Below, piece by piece: positions 12,001 to 20,600 of a stretch of 64,000 bases of DNA. The position numbers and the translations under genes are program-made. Within the stretch, counting starts at the first letter, position 1; each line of letters begins with the position of its first letter. The notes beneath the pieces are model-generated. The model did not search any database. It was not told where the DNA came from and was given only the letters and a program-made list of their open reading frames with translations. Source of the DNA: Dastarcus helophoroides (taxonomy: Eukaryota > Arthropoda > Insecta > Coleoptera > Bothrideridae); NCBI GenBank assembly GCA_028583605.1, contig CM053334.1:25687226-25751225 (forward strand). The letters run 5' to 3'.

Positions 12001-15000
12001 AATTTCCAAGCGGTTATGTCACAGTGATTTTATACGAATTTGGATAATTTGTAAGGAAAAGATCGAATGGATTTGAGCGTGGGGAGTTGAGCATTTCATG
12101 CCAATCAGGATAGTTTTAGTGATGGATTCGGCGACTGAGAAAGAATTGTCTGAGTTAATGGAGACTTCTTGCCATGGGAAAGATGCAAGGAAGTCTCCTA
12201 ATTTTTCTCAGTTAGCATAGTGATTTTTTTATAAGAAATGACTTTTTCTTGTAAGACTACAAATAAAACAAATTCTTCTTGAGCACTCTATATTGTAATA
12301 TACTGTTTATTAAAAGCGAGTAATTTTTCACTTTTTTATTTAGGGCTCAGATACATCAGCTTCTACAATTTGTTTTGCTCTAACTATGTTGGCAATGCAT
12401 CCTGAAGTACAGGTGAGTATCTTAACCGGAGATTATTTCTAAAAAAATACATCAATATTATTGCAGCAAGCTGTTTATCAAGAAACATTAGACATACTAG
12501 GATCAGACAGGGAGATAACTTACCAAGACTTGCCAAACTTTAAATATTTAGAAAGAGTCATTAAAGAAACTCTTAGACTATTTCCAGTAGGACCATTCTT
12601 AGTAAGAGGTGTCGACGCAGATGTGGATTTGAGTAAGTTATTTATTTGTAGGTAACCGTTTTGTACGTTTACAATTTTTTGACAATAAAGCCATCTAAGA
12701 GAGTTTTTATCAGTATGGTTTTTGAGTAGGAATTAATTTTTGCTTTGTCACATAGTGACTGCAGAAGAATTTCAGGTCTAATATGACTAATTTATTGAGT
12801 AACCATATTCTGTTGCCTCCAATTTTGGTTTTCAGATGTAGAAGAATTTCGGATCTACTGTGGTTACCGTGCTTTTCTCTTGGTTATTTTATCGTTTTGT
12901 GTCAGAATCACTTTAAAAAAGATTTATCTATTAATAATGTGACGCTTTGCACAATGGAACAAAAGCTGTGACAATGAAAGATGACAAAATTGTTATATTA
13001 AAAAAACTCAAGATTTTTACGTTGGGCGAAATTCGCTTTCCATTCTTGTGAGAACAATATTCCTGTCGGTTTTATGTGTTACTATATCAAATAGTCCTAC
13101 TATACTTGAAATGTTTTTAATGATTTTAATTCCATTTTCCCTATAAAGAGTTTTGAATATGTTATATTTGACATAGGTAACTACTGAGTTATAGTGCTAT
13201 TTTCTCTTGATGTTGCTAACGTTTCTAAAGAAAAACAAAGTAATGAATGTATTCTTTTCATCAGCATTTCACCCATACTCAATATTGTATTTGTTTTAGA
13301 AGACGGATACATCCTTCCTCAAGGCAGTTCTGCATTTCTGGCAATAATATGTGTGCACAGAAATCCAGATATTTGGAAAAATCCTTTAGAGTTTAATCCA
13401 GACAGATTTCTTCCAACAGAAATAGTCAAGCGTCATCCGTATTCCTATCTTGGATTTTCAGGGGGACCACGAAATTGCATTGGCAAGTATTAGAGTCAGT
13501 TACAACATACTGAAGCTTTATAATACTTGCACATTTTTCAAACAGGAAATCAAATCTTTGTTCCATTGAAAACTTTAACAAGGAATACTTTATTTGTGTC
13601 ATATGTATTTTGATGTAGAAGGGGTTAGAGCAAAAAGGATATAAGTGACATTTTCATGTTTTTGAGATATTTGTAAATACCGAAACTTAAGCATGTATTC
13701 TTTTCGAACTAAAAAGGAATGTAAGTGCATTTGGCGAGTACCGGCGTCATGTCTGAATCAGTAGTTATAGCTACTGAGCAATTATCGAAAACCTTCTGGT
13801 GCAAAAAGTGTATAAGATCACTTATACTGGTTTTGCACTCAACAGTCATTTAATATTTTAAAGATAGATGTGTCATACTGAGTGCTTACATACTGATAAC
13901 GAGTTGTTAACGGGGGTTTAAATTGTTTTTTATGTGCTAAATGAAATCAACTCTATAAACTCAATAAAATTTAGTTTGTATCATTGAAAATGAAGAGCAG
14001 AGAAGAAAGCAGAGAGAAGGCAGAATACCAGTAAATGGAAAAGAAAAAAAATGAAAAGAAGAGAGTGCAAACAGAAGGCAAATTGTATGTAGGACACAAA
14101 GGTGTAATGCATCCAAGTAAACAGTTAAGAATTTTTAAACTGGAAGTATGTAGGTACACATGTAACGAGAAATTTTCTAAAGCTGATAGACTCTTTGAAA
14201 AATTTTATAAGGTACCTATATTTGACAAATGACCAATTAAATGTTCTGTAATTAAACAGTTAAACGTGCTTAAAATTGAAAATATGTACAACCGCAACCA
14301 TAGACTAGTTTCGGCCTTCCTTGGCATCGTCAGTATGGTACGGTGGCTGTATACACTTCCAATTTAAAGCCGTTAGTCAGTCGTATAAGTATCCAAGAGA
14401 GCAAACCTCCATTGGGTGACTTGTAACTGACTTTTAACTGTTTATTACGCAAACATTTTCGCTACATGCTAATTGAAGCATTACTCTCTGCTGAGATAAT
14501 AAGCCTTGTATATACGAATATATACAAGTTTATTACGATGCAATTGAAATCTAATTTCATTAGCATCTAATGAAAATAAGACTGCAATTGCAAAGTTCAC
14601 GTAGATGAGGCAAAGCTTGTATCACGGGTTGCATCGCAACATCCACAGATACTGATGCTTAATACTTCAATTAGCATGTAGCGCAAATGTTTGCGTAATA
14701 AACAGTTAAAAGTCAGTTACAAGTCACTTAATGGAGGTTTGCTCTCTTGGATACTTATACGACTCACTAACGGCTTTAAATTGGAAGTGTATACAACCAC
14801 CGTACCATGCTGACGAGGCCAAGGAAGGCCGAAACTAGTCTATGGTTGCGGTTGTACATATTTTCAATTTTAAGCACGTTTAACTGTTTAATTACAGGAC
14901 ATTTAATTGGTCATTTGTCAAAACTAGATGAAAGTAAAGTCACGCCGAGGACGTTTGTATCTATGGATGTTGCGATGCAACCCGTGATACAAGCTTTGCC

Positions 15001-17466
15001 TAATCTACGTGAACTTTGCAATTGCAGTCTAATTATCATTAGATTCTAATGAAATTAGATTTCAATTGCATCGTAATAAACTTGTATATATTCGTATATA
15101 CAAGGCTTATTATCTCAGAAGATACCTATAATTTACATACAGCGTTTTTATCATCTTGTATTAAAAAAGAAGAAGTTGCTTGAAGGAAGCAAGAATCTCA
15201 AAAAGGCCAAAATTTCGCAATAAGGATAATGTTAGTGAATACGTGTATATAAACAGTATATAAACAGTTTTTTTCTGAAAACATTTGACATTACTAATAG
15301 ACGCTTTATTATAGTGTGTGCAAAAACTAATAGATTACGTACATATGAGACTGATAAATGGAAAAAAATGCCAAATATAAATAAAATTGATAAAGATCTT
15401 AGAAACTCTGTTATTTCTCATACATATAAAGTCAACATCAACACAAGAAGCTTTTTCTCAGATCTAAGTGTATCCAAAAATGTACTCGTTGTATAAAGAA
15501 TACTGCAATAAAACTAATAAGCCTGCTGTTAAACTATCCTTTTATCAAAATATTTTTAACACTGAATTTAACCTACACTTTCATAAGCTCCACAGCGCCA
15601 CTTGCTCAAAGTGTGACAACTTACAGAATATTATAAACAAGCTGAAGGTAATGAAGAGATGTGCATACTGCTTAAAGTATCTTTAGAACTATATCAAAGA
15701 AAAGCTCAAAAAGCATGTGATTTGAAAAAGAGATGGATATCGAAAGCAATAGAGACTCCAGGTAGCAGTGTAGTTATATGTTTTGATTTACAGCAAACGC
15801 TACCTACACTCCTACTCACTACATCAAAAGTCTTCTATTTGAGGCAACTTTGGACGTATAATTTTGGCATACATAATTTAATTACTCGAGAGGCCCATAT
15901 GTATACATGGGAGTGAGTCTATATCTGGTAGAGGGTCACAGAGGCTCCTGTCCTAATACATTTTTTAAAGTTGTTGGCATCCAGTATCACTTAAGTAATT
16001 GCCTATATTGACTCATGTGGGGGACAAAACAAAATTAAGAACATTTACAACATATTTATGTTTTTAGTAAAAGCCACCCACCTAAAAGAAGTTCATCATA
16101 AATTTCTGGATCTTGGCCACACATATATGGGGGTGCGATAGGAATTTTTCCTAGAACTGAAAAGTGCAAAAAAAGAATCCCCAAGCTTTTATTCCCGAGA
16201 ATTAAAGAGAAGTGATTACTGGTTCCTGCAAAAAATGTATAGTGCATAGTATGACCCAAGAGATGTTCTATTTTTTTGAAATGTTAAATAAATTAACAAA
16301 AGATCCAAAAAAGATATGGACGGAAGACCTATTAAGTTTAGATAAATAACCTTCTTTAGATATGAGCAAGAATTCGAATTATTTTCCTTTGAATTTAAAC
16401 CAGTCTTAAGTGATTTGTATCCATTCTTAAAATGTATACCTGGATCAAGTTTTGGCCACCCATCTTATTTGTTTGATAACACATTTACACAGCTGCATAC
16501 AAGTTTAGTTCCAATTCAATTTGAAAAATAGAAAAATCTACAGAGTCATTTAGATTATATACCTCCAGTGTACCACTTATTTTACACAAACATGAGCCAT
16601 GAAAAAGTTTCCAAAAGTAAAACAACAAGACAGAAAATGAACATTGAGGCCTGAACCCAGCATCACTCGAGAGGATCATGAAGAGTCCCACCAAGAAATC
16701 GACATCGATGACGATGACATAATTTCTGACTATGAACCATGATAGTTTGTTATGCCAATAACTATTTTTTGGTAGAATTGCATATGTTTTGATAATACAA
16801 TCATTGAAATGAATAAATACATTACATATATTTGTGCAAAAAGAATATAAATACTTCAAATTTGATTTTTTTATAAAAATATATTTTTTTCGAATAGAAT
16901 GATTTTACTAATAAAATTATACGTTATCTTTTCATATAATTCATTTCACTAAAAACTTGTGCCGTTATTAAAAAATTAAAAAAAAAACAATACACTTTGG
17001 GAACCAATTTCTCAAAACCTTATAGGACATACTTATACCCGTTTTGATCTAACCCCTTCATGTACAATGGTATAATTTTACTGTTATTTAATAATTTATG
17101 CCTATGCTGAAGTCCTATTTGACATTTAGCAAAATTCCGTGGTTGCCTTGGAGAAATCAGTATTCAAAAGAATATGCTAATTTAAAATTTGGAAAAAGAA
17201 TACATTTTCTAAAGGTTATCTTCTCAAGAACAATTAAAAATTGATGTAAAACAGCGACATAGTGTTCTAGAGGCTATATTTATTCATTTTTTATTATTGT
17301 AGGTCCCCGGTACGCAATGATGACCATGAAAACGGTAATAGCTAGCCTAATTAGACAATTCCGATTTAAAACAAGTTATAGGTCTGTAGAAGACATCAAA
17401 TTAAAAACAAATTTAGTCCTAAGGCCAGTGAATGGATTTAAAGTCAGTGTAGAATTAAGGAAATAA
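1..17466 (+). CDS. Cytochrome P450 family 4 (CYP4-like), gene 1 of the cluster, 5' end outside the window
   Basis: Predicted ER-anchored heme-thiolate monooxygenase. Spliced exons: 1-2 (last two bases of an exon), 57-242, 1346-1412, 6060-6186, 7149-7227, 9239-9348, 12344-12412, 12467-12632, 13300-13482, 17303-17466 (stop TAA 17464-17466). Together they give 383 residues of the middle and C-terminal parts. Visible family motifs: C-helix WxxxR (WKKHR), I-helix AGSDTS, K-helix ETLR, PERF-type FNPDRF, and the heme-cysteine loop FSGGPRNCIG followed by PRYAMMTMKT. Every junction has GT..AG and matching phase except the donor after 13482, which is GC (see separate entry). The I-helix reads TIAGSDTS, so the Glu that links heme covalently in many CYP4 enzymes is Ala. 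The third exon differs from that of gene 2 at only 5 of about 62 residues, so they are recent duplicates. No frameshift or internal stop was found. Family-level call is firm; subfamily and substrate are unknown. Confidence 0.9.
345..770. repeat. Degenerate TTAGTAATTAC-type tandem array
   Basis: The stretch is built almost only of alternating words such as TTAGTAATTAC, AATTACTAATT and CATATCTAAAATTAG. It begins about 100 bases after the splice donor at 243 in gene 1. AT content is extreme and the unit is locally self-complementary (TAATTA). Confidence 0.8.
895..1090 (+). repeat. Dispersed repeat, copy 1 (GACTGCA..ACCGGTTTC family)
   Basis: Shares the ordered landmarks CCTAGACT, ATGCAGCCCTC, AACATTTAT(C/T)AGATT, and ACCGGTTTC with the segment at 23270-23475 and, inverted, with 43620-44130. 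It lies in the intron of gene 1 between 243 and 1345. No coding capacity was seen; class unknown. Confidence 0.6.
1413..2017. other. Intron sequence of gene 1 with no recognised feature
   Basis: AT-rich unique-looking DNA; no convincing ORF, repeat or RNA gene was seen. Confidence 0.5.
2018..2105 (-). repeat. LTR fragment, same family as the solo LTR at 38885-39228
   Basis: On the minus strand this matches the last ~90 bases of that LTR, including the terminal TGTTGC (plus sense here), ATTAAAACTT, AAACACTTTA and GGAACACT. Similarity stops near 2105, so the copy is truncated. Confidence 0.6.
2941..3045 (-). repeat. Foldback family F1, single arm, copy 1
   Basis: One arm of the repeat defined by CCCCTGAAACCAAG, AACACAACAAAGG, and CATCTTCAGAGAG. 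On the minus strand it keeps the hammerhead-like CUGAAGA box, but the GAAA box has become AAAA, so the ribozyme core is broken. Confidence 0.7.
3250..4850 (+). pseudogene. Non-LTR retrotransposon remnant with triplicated reverse-transcriptase core
   Basis: Decayed RT 3' half, sense to gene 1. The RT catalytic segment, from a GDSLSP-like box through NMIMDQMIHEVKQRE, CYAD(D/E/H) and LLANNEDDLQRQLHSFN, occurs three times in tandem: about 3450-3712, 3725-3975 and 3985-4192. After the third copy come the RT thumb and C-terminal parts (KLELKGKGIEQVMTFNYLE, then TKMKVYKTTGRPILTYAVDT with KINSVEMEILRSIKGITLR). The element ends in a GA-rich tail at 4795-4845. All copies have stops or frameshifts. The same LINE family gives the minus-strand fragment at 20590-21262. 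Clade not determined. Confidence 0.75.
4855..5590 (-). pseudogene. pogo/Tigger-like (DDE_1) transposase remnant
   Basis: Minus-strand frames read, in order, AERYGLKGFLKRHQEI, KADESNLSIVQSKITK, VSAERDSLITIVICMS, PSMIIFPRKNM and VVLILGSHYN. These correspond to the HTH-proximal and catalytic parts of pogo-type transposases (family patterns: DESG..TVQ, LLILDGHYSH). Frames change and stops are present. The first catalytic Asp (ADES) is kept; the second, usually in LILDGH, is Gly here. It lies antisense in the gene 1 intron 1413-6059. The short open frame on the + strand at 5113-5505 is only its shadow. Confidence 0.7.
6187..7148. other. Intron of gene 1, nothing recognised
   Basis: AT-rich sequence between two coding exons; no ORF, repeat arm or RNA was recognised. 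Confidence 0.5.
7228..9238. other. Intron of gene 1, mostly unrecognised; quasi-repeat at its 3' part
   Basis: From about 8750 to 9070 the sequence turns into the AAAATTT/TTTGAAA/GTCGAAATTT quasi-repeat seen at many places in this window. The rest shows no recognised feature. Confidence 0.5.
9770..12220 (-). pseudogene. Jockey-like non-LTR retrotransposon, copy 1, 5'-truncated and decayed
   Basis: Antisense to gene 1, in the intron 9349-12343. On the minus strand the order is: pre-RT linker (11894-11442, with FSKKCARAVPCKN and EEAKSNFDRKM), RT fingers (11432-11031, ending NIEILKYLEKNRIILDRQ), RT palm (10983-10684, LDISKAFNRVWHRF and GVPQGSALS), then the RT C-terminal segment (10216-9971, SIQRRAIHLTD and RHTRQSETTNS). 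Several frame changes show it is dead. A ~135-bp part of its 5' region (around 11790-11935) is repeated at 12085-12220. Copy 2 lies at 28450-30415. Jockey-type is inferred from RT wording; I cannot test the clade. Confidence 0.75.
13483..13488 (+). other. Non-canonical GC splice donor of the last intron of P450 gene 1
   Basis: After the heme-loop codons for Cys-Ile and one base of Gly, the sequence reads G|GCAAGT. At the same place gene 2 reads G|GTAAAT. Continuing at 17303 (after ..TTGTAG) restores the Gly codon and the frame. GCAAGT is the classic donor of GC-AG introns. The next GT, 13487, would break the frame. Confidence 0.75.
13900..14220. other. Start of the last intron of gene 1, A-rich, nothing recognised
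   Basis: Purine-rich AT sequence with no recognised repeat; the short open frames on both strands have biased, meaningless composition. Confidence 0.4.
14297..14339 (-). ncRNA. Type I hammerhead ribozyme motif in arm A
   Basis: Minus strand: stem I ACCAUA (14339-14334) pairs perfectly with UAUGGU (14302-14297). The core is CUGACGA, then a GCC..GGC stem II, GAAA, a two-base-pair stem III (AC/GU) and cleavage triplet GUC. One defect: position 10.1 is U instead of G, giving a U-C mismatch at the base of stem II. The stem III region ACUAGU is itself palindromic, which would permit dimeric folding. Confidence 0.6.
14804..14846 (+). ncRNA. Type I hammerhead ribozyme motif, canonical, in arm A'
   Basis: Stem I ACCAUG 14804-14809 with UAUGGU 14841-14846 (one G-U pair); core CUGACGA 14810-14816; stem II GGCC/GGCC around AAGGAA 14817-14830; GAAA 14831-14834; C-UA-G minimal stem III; GUC cleavage triplet 14838-14840. 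Every invariant hammerhead position is present. It is sense-oriented inside the last intron of P450 gene 1. Cleavage activity is not shown by sequence alone. Confidence 0.75.
15300..16745 (+). pseudogene. Decayed DNA-transposon-type protein of unresolved family (FDLQ...DSCGGQN)
   Basis: Several + frames together read as one protein. In order: YKEYCNKTNKPAVKLSFYQ with FNTEFNLHFHKLHSATCSKC (15480-15640), CFDLQQTLPT (about 15779-15808), LWTYNFGIHNLITREAHMY (15846-15905), IDSCGGQNKIKN (about 16007-16040), HHKFLDLGHTYMG (16090-16130), and downstream LPRIKEK-like text. A CxxC pair, spaced acidic residues (FDLQ, DSCGGQ) and a HKF.GH block are the order seen in a large group of repetitive insect proteins that look like DDE-type transposases. 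I cannot name the superfamily. Frameshifts and stops break it. It lies sense in the gene 1 intron 13483-17302, directly after the crossed repeat. Confidence 0.55.
16746..17302. other. Rest of last gene 1 intron, nothing recognised
   Basis: AT-rich; no recognised repeat or ORF. It ends in a TTATTATTGTAG acceptor nearly the same as that of gene 2. Confidence 0.5.
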
Positions 17467-17477
17467 ATAGCTCTAAA

Positions 17478-17483
17478 AATAAA
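17478..17483 (+). terminator. Candidate polyadenylation signal of P450 gene 1
   Basis: AATAAA begins 12 bases after the stop codon. The closeness is unusual, so the real site could lie further downstream. Confidence 0.35.
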
Positions 17484-18478
17484 TATGGTATTTCACTCTT
17501 TTTATCCTTTCTACGTATACAAGGTGATTGAAAATTTAATGTTGGAACTGTTGGGTACATTTCTTCGACCCAGAAACAAAGTAGTAATCGATACATTACT
17601 CTGGTTCTCCAAGCCCTAAGAAGTTTTCATATTCAAACATCTACTGGAAAAGTTTATGTTTCACTCTTTTGGGATAGCCTTACTGCAATAGTTTTAACAC
17701 TTTTATAAACTTCCACGTTTATTTCTATTTTCTTTTTTTGTGCTTCATTACTCGTTTTATACATTTAATATTTACCCACCATTTTAATTTTAATCGGTAA
17801 CGAGAAATTCCTTACAAAGAATGAAGAGTACGTTTTGTGCCGGCAAATGTTTAAGCTATTTAAATGAAAATACTTTATACATCAGTAGTAAAATTACGTA
17901 AACATTATTAAAAAACAGAATTAAGTGTTTTAAATAATTATGTTAATATATTCCAATCATTGACTACAAAATTAATCATGCTTAATACATCCTCTTTTCC
18001 AGACTAAGATTATTACATTCAATTATAAAATTTTAAGTTGCGATTAATGCCCTGCAGATAAGGAAATGGTATTATTAGCTTATTAGAGTAACAAAATAAC
18101 ATAATTTTATTAATGCGCGTTAAAAAACATTTTAAGTAGATATTTAATAACCCAAATGAAAAAGCCAATTCCAAGAAAAATGTTGTTTCTTCAAGCACGA
18201 AAATTGAAGCTGACCTTCCTCTTTTATAAGGAAGGGATAGCATCTATGAAAAATCAAATTGTATAATGCAAAATAAGAATTTTGTTAAATGTTATTGTAT
18301 AGTATTGCAGTTTTAAAGTGTTCGCGTTTACAATAGACACTGAAAGCTTTAATAGTTTCTAAGTATAATTAAGTGAGTATTTTTGCAACTGAAATTGTGT
18401 GAGAACGTGAGCGGTTATCGACGTTTTTTTTTCAAACACAACAATGGAGCCCTATTTACTTCTAATTACTTTACATAG
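17484..18478. other. Intergenic, nothing recognised
   Basis: Spacer 3' of gene 1; no ORF with family similarity and no repeat arm was seen. Confidence 0.5.
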
Positions 18479-18673
18479 TAAGACCGGTCGCATAGGTACG
18501 GAATCTTAATTCATTTTCCGAATCAGAAATTCAGATTAGAGTAGTGAAATGAACACATAAAGCGTTAGAAAGTCGTGCATTGCGACCTGTGTCCTGAATT
18601 CAGAATAGCATCAGAAATTTAGATTTCTGATTCCTAAACCTTATATAAATTCTGTATGTGTGCGACCGACCTA
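18479..18673. repeat. Small terminal-inverted-repeat element (MITE-like)
   Basis: The left end AGACCGGTCGCATA..GGAATC and the right end (reverse complement AGGTCGGTCGCACA) are inverted, with inner inverted words GAATCAGAAAT / ATTTCTGATTC. About 195 bp, no coding capacity. Target duplication not certain. Confidence 0.6.
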
Positions 18674-18696
18674 AAGCAGTGAAGATAATGGATCTC

Positions 18697-19290
18697 TTTT
18701 TCTATTCATGGTTTATTGGCTTTTTTTTTTCGCCAGTTATTACTTTCACAATTCTAAATTTTCAGTAACCTTATGTTAAGGATTGGCAATCTGTTATAGA
18801 TTGCCCCAAGCAGCGATTGCGTTGGATATTGATTTATCAATCGCTGTTTGTTACTCAACACTGAAAAAAGACTTAAAATAATTATCTTACAATATAGACG
18901 AGGTAAAAACTAAATAACAACAAGATTATCTTAAAGTTTTAACGTTTCGGGGAGTGTTATTCTGTGCTCGTCGTCAGAAAATCAATCCAAATTTCTTCCT
19001 CTACAATTTTGTGTATGCTGCCAGAAATAATTCTGACAGTTTATTAAGTTATTCCCTAGGTGATTCTAAAGCGACCCAGTTGTTTTTCTGCTTTAGCAAT
19101 GGCAGCCATATAGACTTTATATCAATCGAACAATTGGCCACACAGTTATCAAGATCCAACGTAATCTCTGCTTGGGACAATCTATAACAGACTGTCAATC
19201 CTTAACAGAAGGTTACTGAAAATTTAGGATTGTGAAAGGAGTAACCGGCGACAAAAAAACCAATAAAACATGAATAGAAATACTAATACT
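18697..19290. repeat. Foldback element with ~120-bp arms
   Basis: The arm at about 18697-18825 (TATTCATGGTTTATTGG, then TTACTTTCACAATTC, then GATTGCCCCAAGCAG) is the reverse complement of about 19165-19290. The loop (18826-19164) contains the degenerate hammerhead-like motif at 18937-18981. Confidence 0.65.
18937..18981 (-). ncRNA. Degenerate hammerhead-like motif
   Basis: Minus strand: stem I UUUU/AAAA, CUGACGA, a weakly pairing stem II, GAAA, palindromic ACGU stem III and triplet GUU. Core boxes are intact but stem II is poor, so activity is doubtful. Confidence 0.35.
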
Positions 19291-19489
19291 TTGCAAAGAA
19301 GATACAAAGAATATCTAATATATCTCTTGTATTAAATAATCTACACCATAAACTTTAACAGCAATTAGGTTTATTTTTAATCCATCAATTACTCATTTGT
19401 ACCTAAACGGTTAAAAACCACATTAAAATAACAAGTACACTAGAAAATACAAAAGTTTTAATTTATTCAGAATTATATCAATTTAGAGC

Positions 19490-20325
19490 CAAGTGGGGTA
19501 ATTGTAAACAAATTGAAAGAAAATTGAAGTTTGAAATGTTTGAATGATGGTCCTTATTTAAGTTATATAACAATACGAATTAACAATGTTTATGGAGAAA
19601 AAATATATTCACGTTTTTATAAATAACATACAACTCTCGAAAACGGTTGCTAACACAACTCAACTATTATTTGTTTTATTTAACAAGGTGGAGGTATTTT
19701 GATTGTCTCACTCTAACACAAAGCACCATGTATTTTTAATGAATATTAAATTTGGGTATCCATGTAATTGATACAAATGAGTTATTAAGTTTTATGTCAA
19801 TTTATATTGTTAAATATGCAAATTTTGCGGGATTTTTTGCAAAAAACTCGGTTTAAAATTACCCCCACACTTTTAATGACAGTCGAAAATATTGGGGTAA
19901 TTGAGAACAACCCTACTGTTTCAGATAAACTTTGAAATTCAGTCAATTTCCTTAGATAATTGTTAATGCTAACTCACATCATCTATGACCATTTATCACT
20001 TTAAGTGGTCATGCAGTTTGTCGACTTATATTATGTAAATTAAGACAATTTATCAATAATTTACCCATAATTGTATGGTATAATTTTTATTAAAATAATG
20101 CTGAAGCGCCTCTTAGCCGATTTCTTAAAATGTTTGCACCTTTTGATATAAAATCTTGTGACAATTTTATTCCACTGGTTACTAGTTAGTGAGCTAAAAA
20201 TTTTTCTAACTAAACTAAATAGTACAGTCTGTAGTTTTCATTAGTTTAAAGTTTCAAGAGTTGAATGTTTTAAAAATAAATAGGCTGTTTCCATTTACCC
20301 CGGTTTTACAATTACCCCACTTGAC
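19490..20325. repeat. Possible inverted-terminal-repeat element (AAGTGGGGTAATTGTAAA ends)
   Basis: CAAGTGGGGTAATTGTAAA near 19489 is inverted near 20312-20325 (TTTACAATTACCCCACTTG). GGGGTAATTG and ATTACCCCCAC words recur inside. No ORF. The termini are short, so this is a tentative call. Confidence 0.4.
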
Positions 20326-20329
20326 CCTA

Positions 20330-20600
20330 TTTCAAATTTTGATCTTTTCTGACAATACCTTAAATCCAAAAATTGGAATGTTGTTTTCTATTGAGATCCA
20401 CTTTTGAGAATATAAATGTTTTATCAAGAAATTCGACTTTTTTTGAAAAATATCGAGTTTTTTGAAAATTTCAACTGTTTTGAGTTATCGATTTTTTGAA
20501 AATTTCGACTTATTTGAAAGTTTCAATTTTCATCACTATTATAACTACTTCTCGAAATTTAGACTTTTTCCCAAAATATCTTCTTCTTTTTTTTTCTTCC
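20330..20600. repeat. AAATTTCGA-type quasi-repeat
   Basis: Repeated TTTTTGAAAA, AATTTCGAC and GAAAGTTTC words at irregular spacing; non-coding despite open frames. Confidence 0.6.

Larger units (their letters stand above)
14221..15118. mobile_element. Crossed inverted-repeat element (A-B-A'-B') with hammerhead motifs
   Basis: Four blocks: A 14221-14482, B 14491-14652, A' 14662-14923, B' 14958-15118. A' is the near-perfect reverse complement of A, and B' of B. Because the order is A-B-A'-B', the two hairpins cross instead of nesting. Each A arm carries a hammerhead motif. No coding capacity was seen. A diverged copy of the A' arm occurs at 36150-36360. The combination of short inverted or tandem units with hammerheads resembles the terminal repeats of Penelope-like elements, but no polymerase is present; that assignment is inference. 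Confidence 0.75.

Noticed and set aside
1..17466. Gene 1 as a pseudogene
   Set aside because: All visible exons are open, in phase and motif-complete; the only oddity is a GC donor, which is a legitimate splice class.
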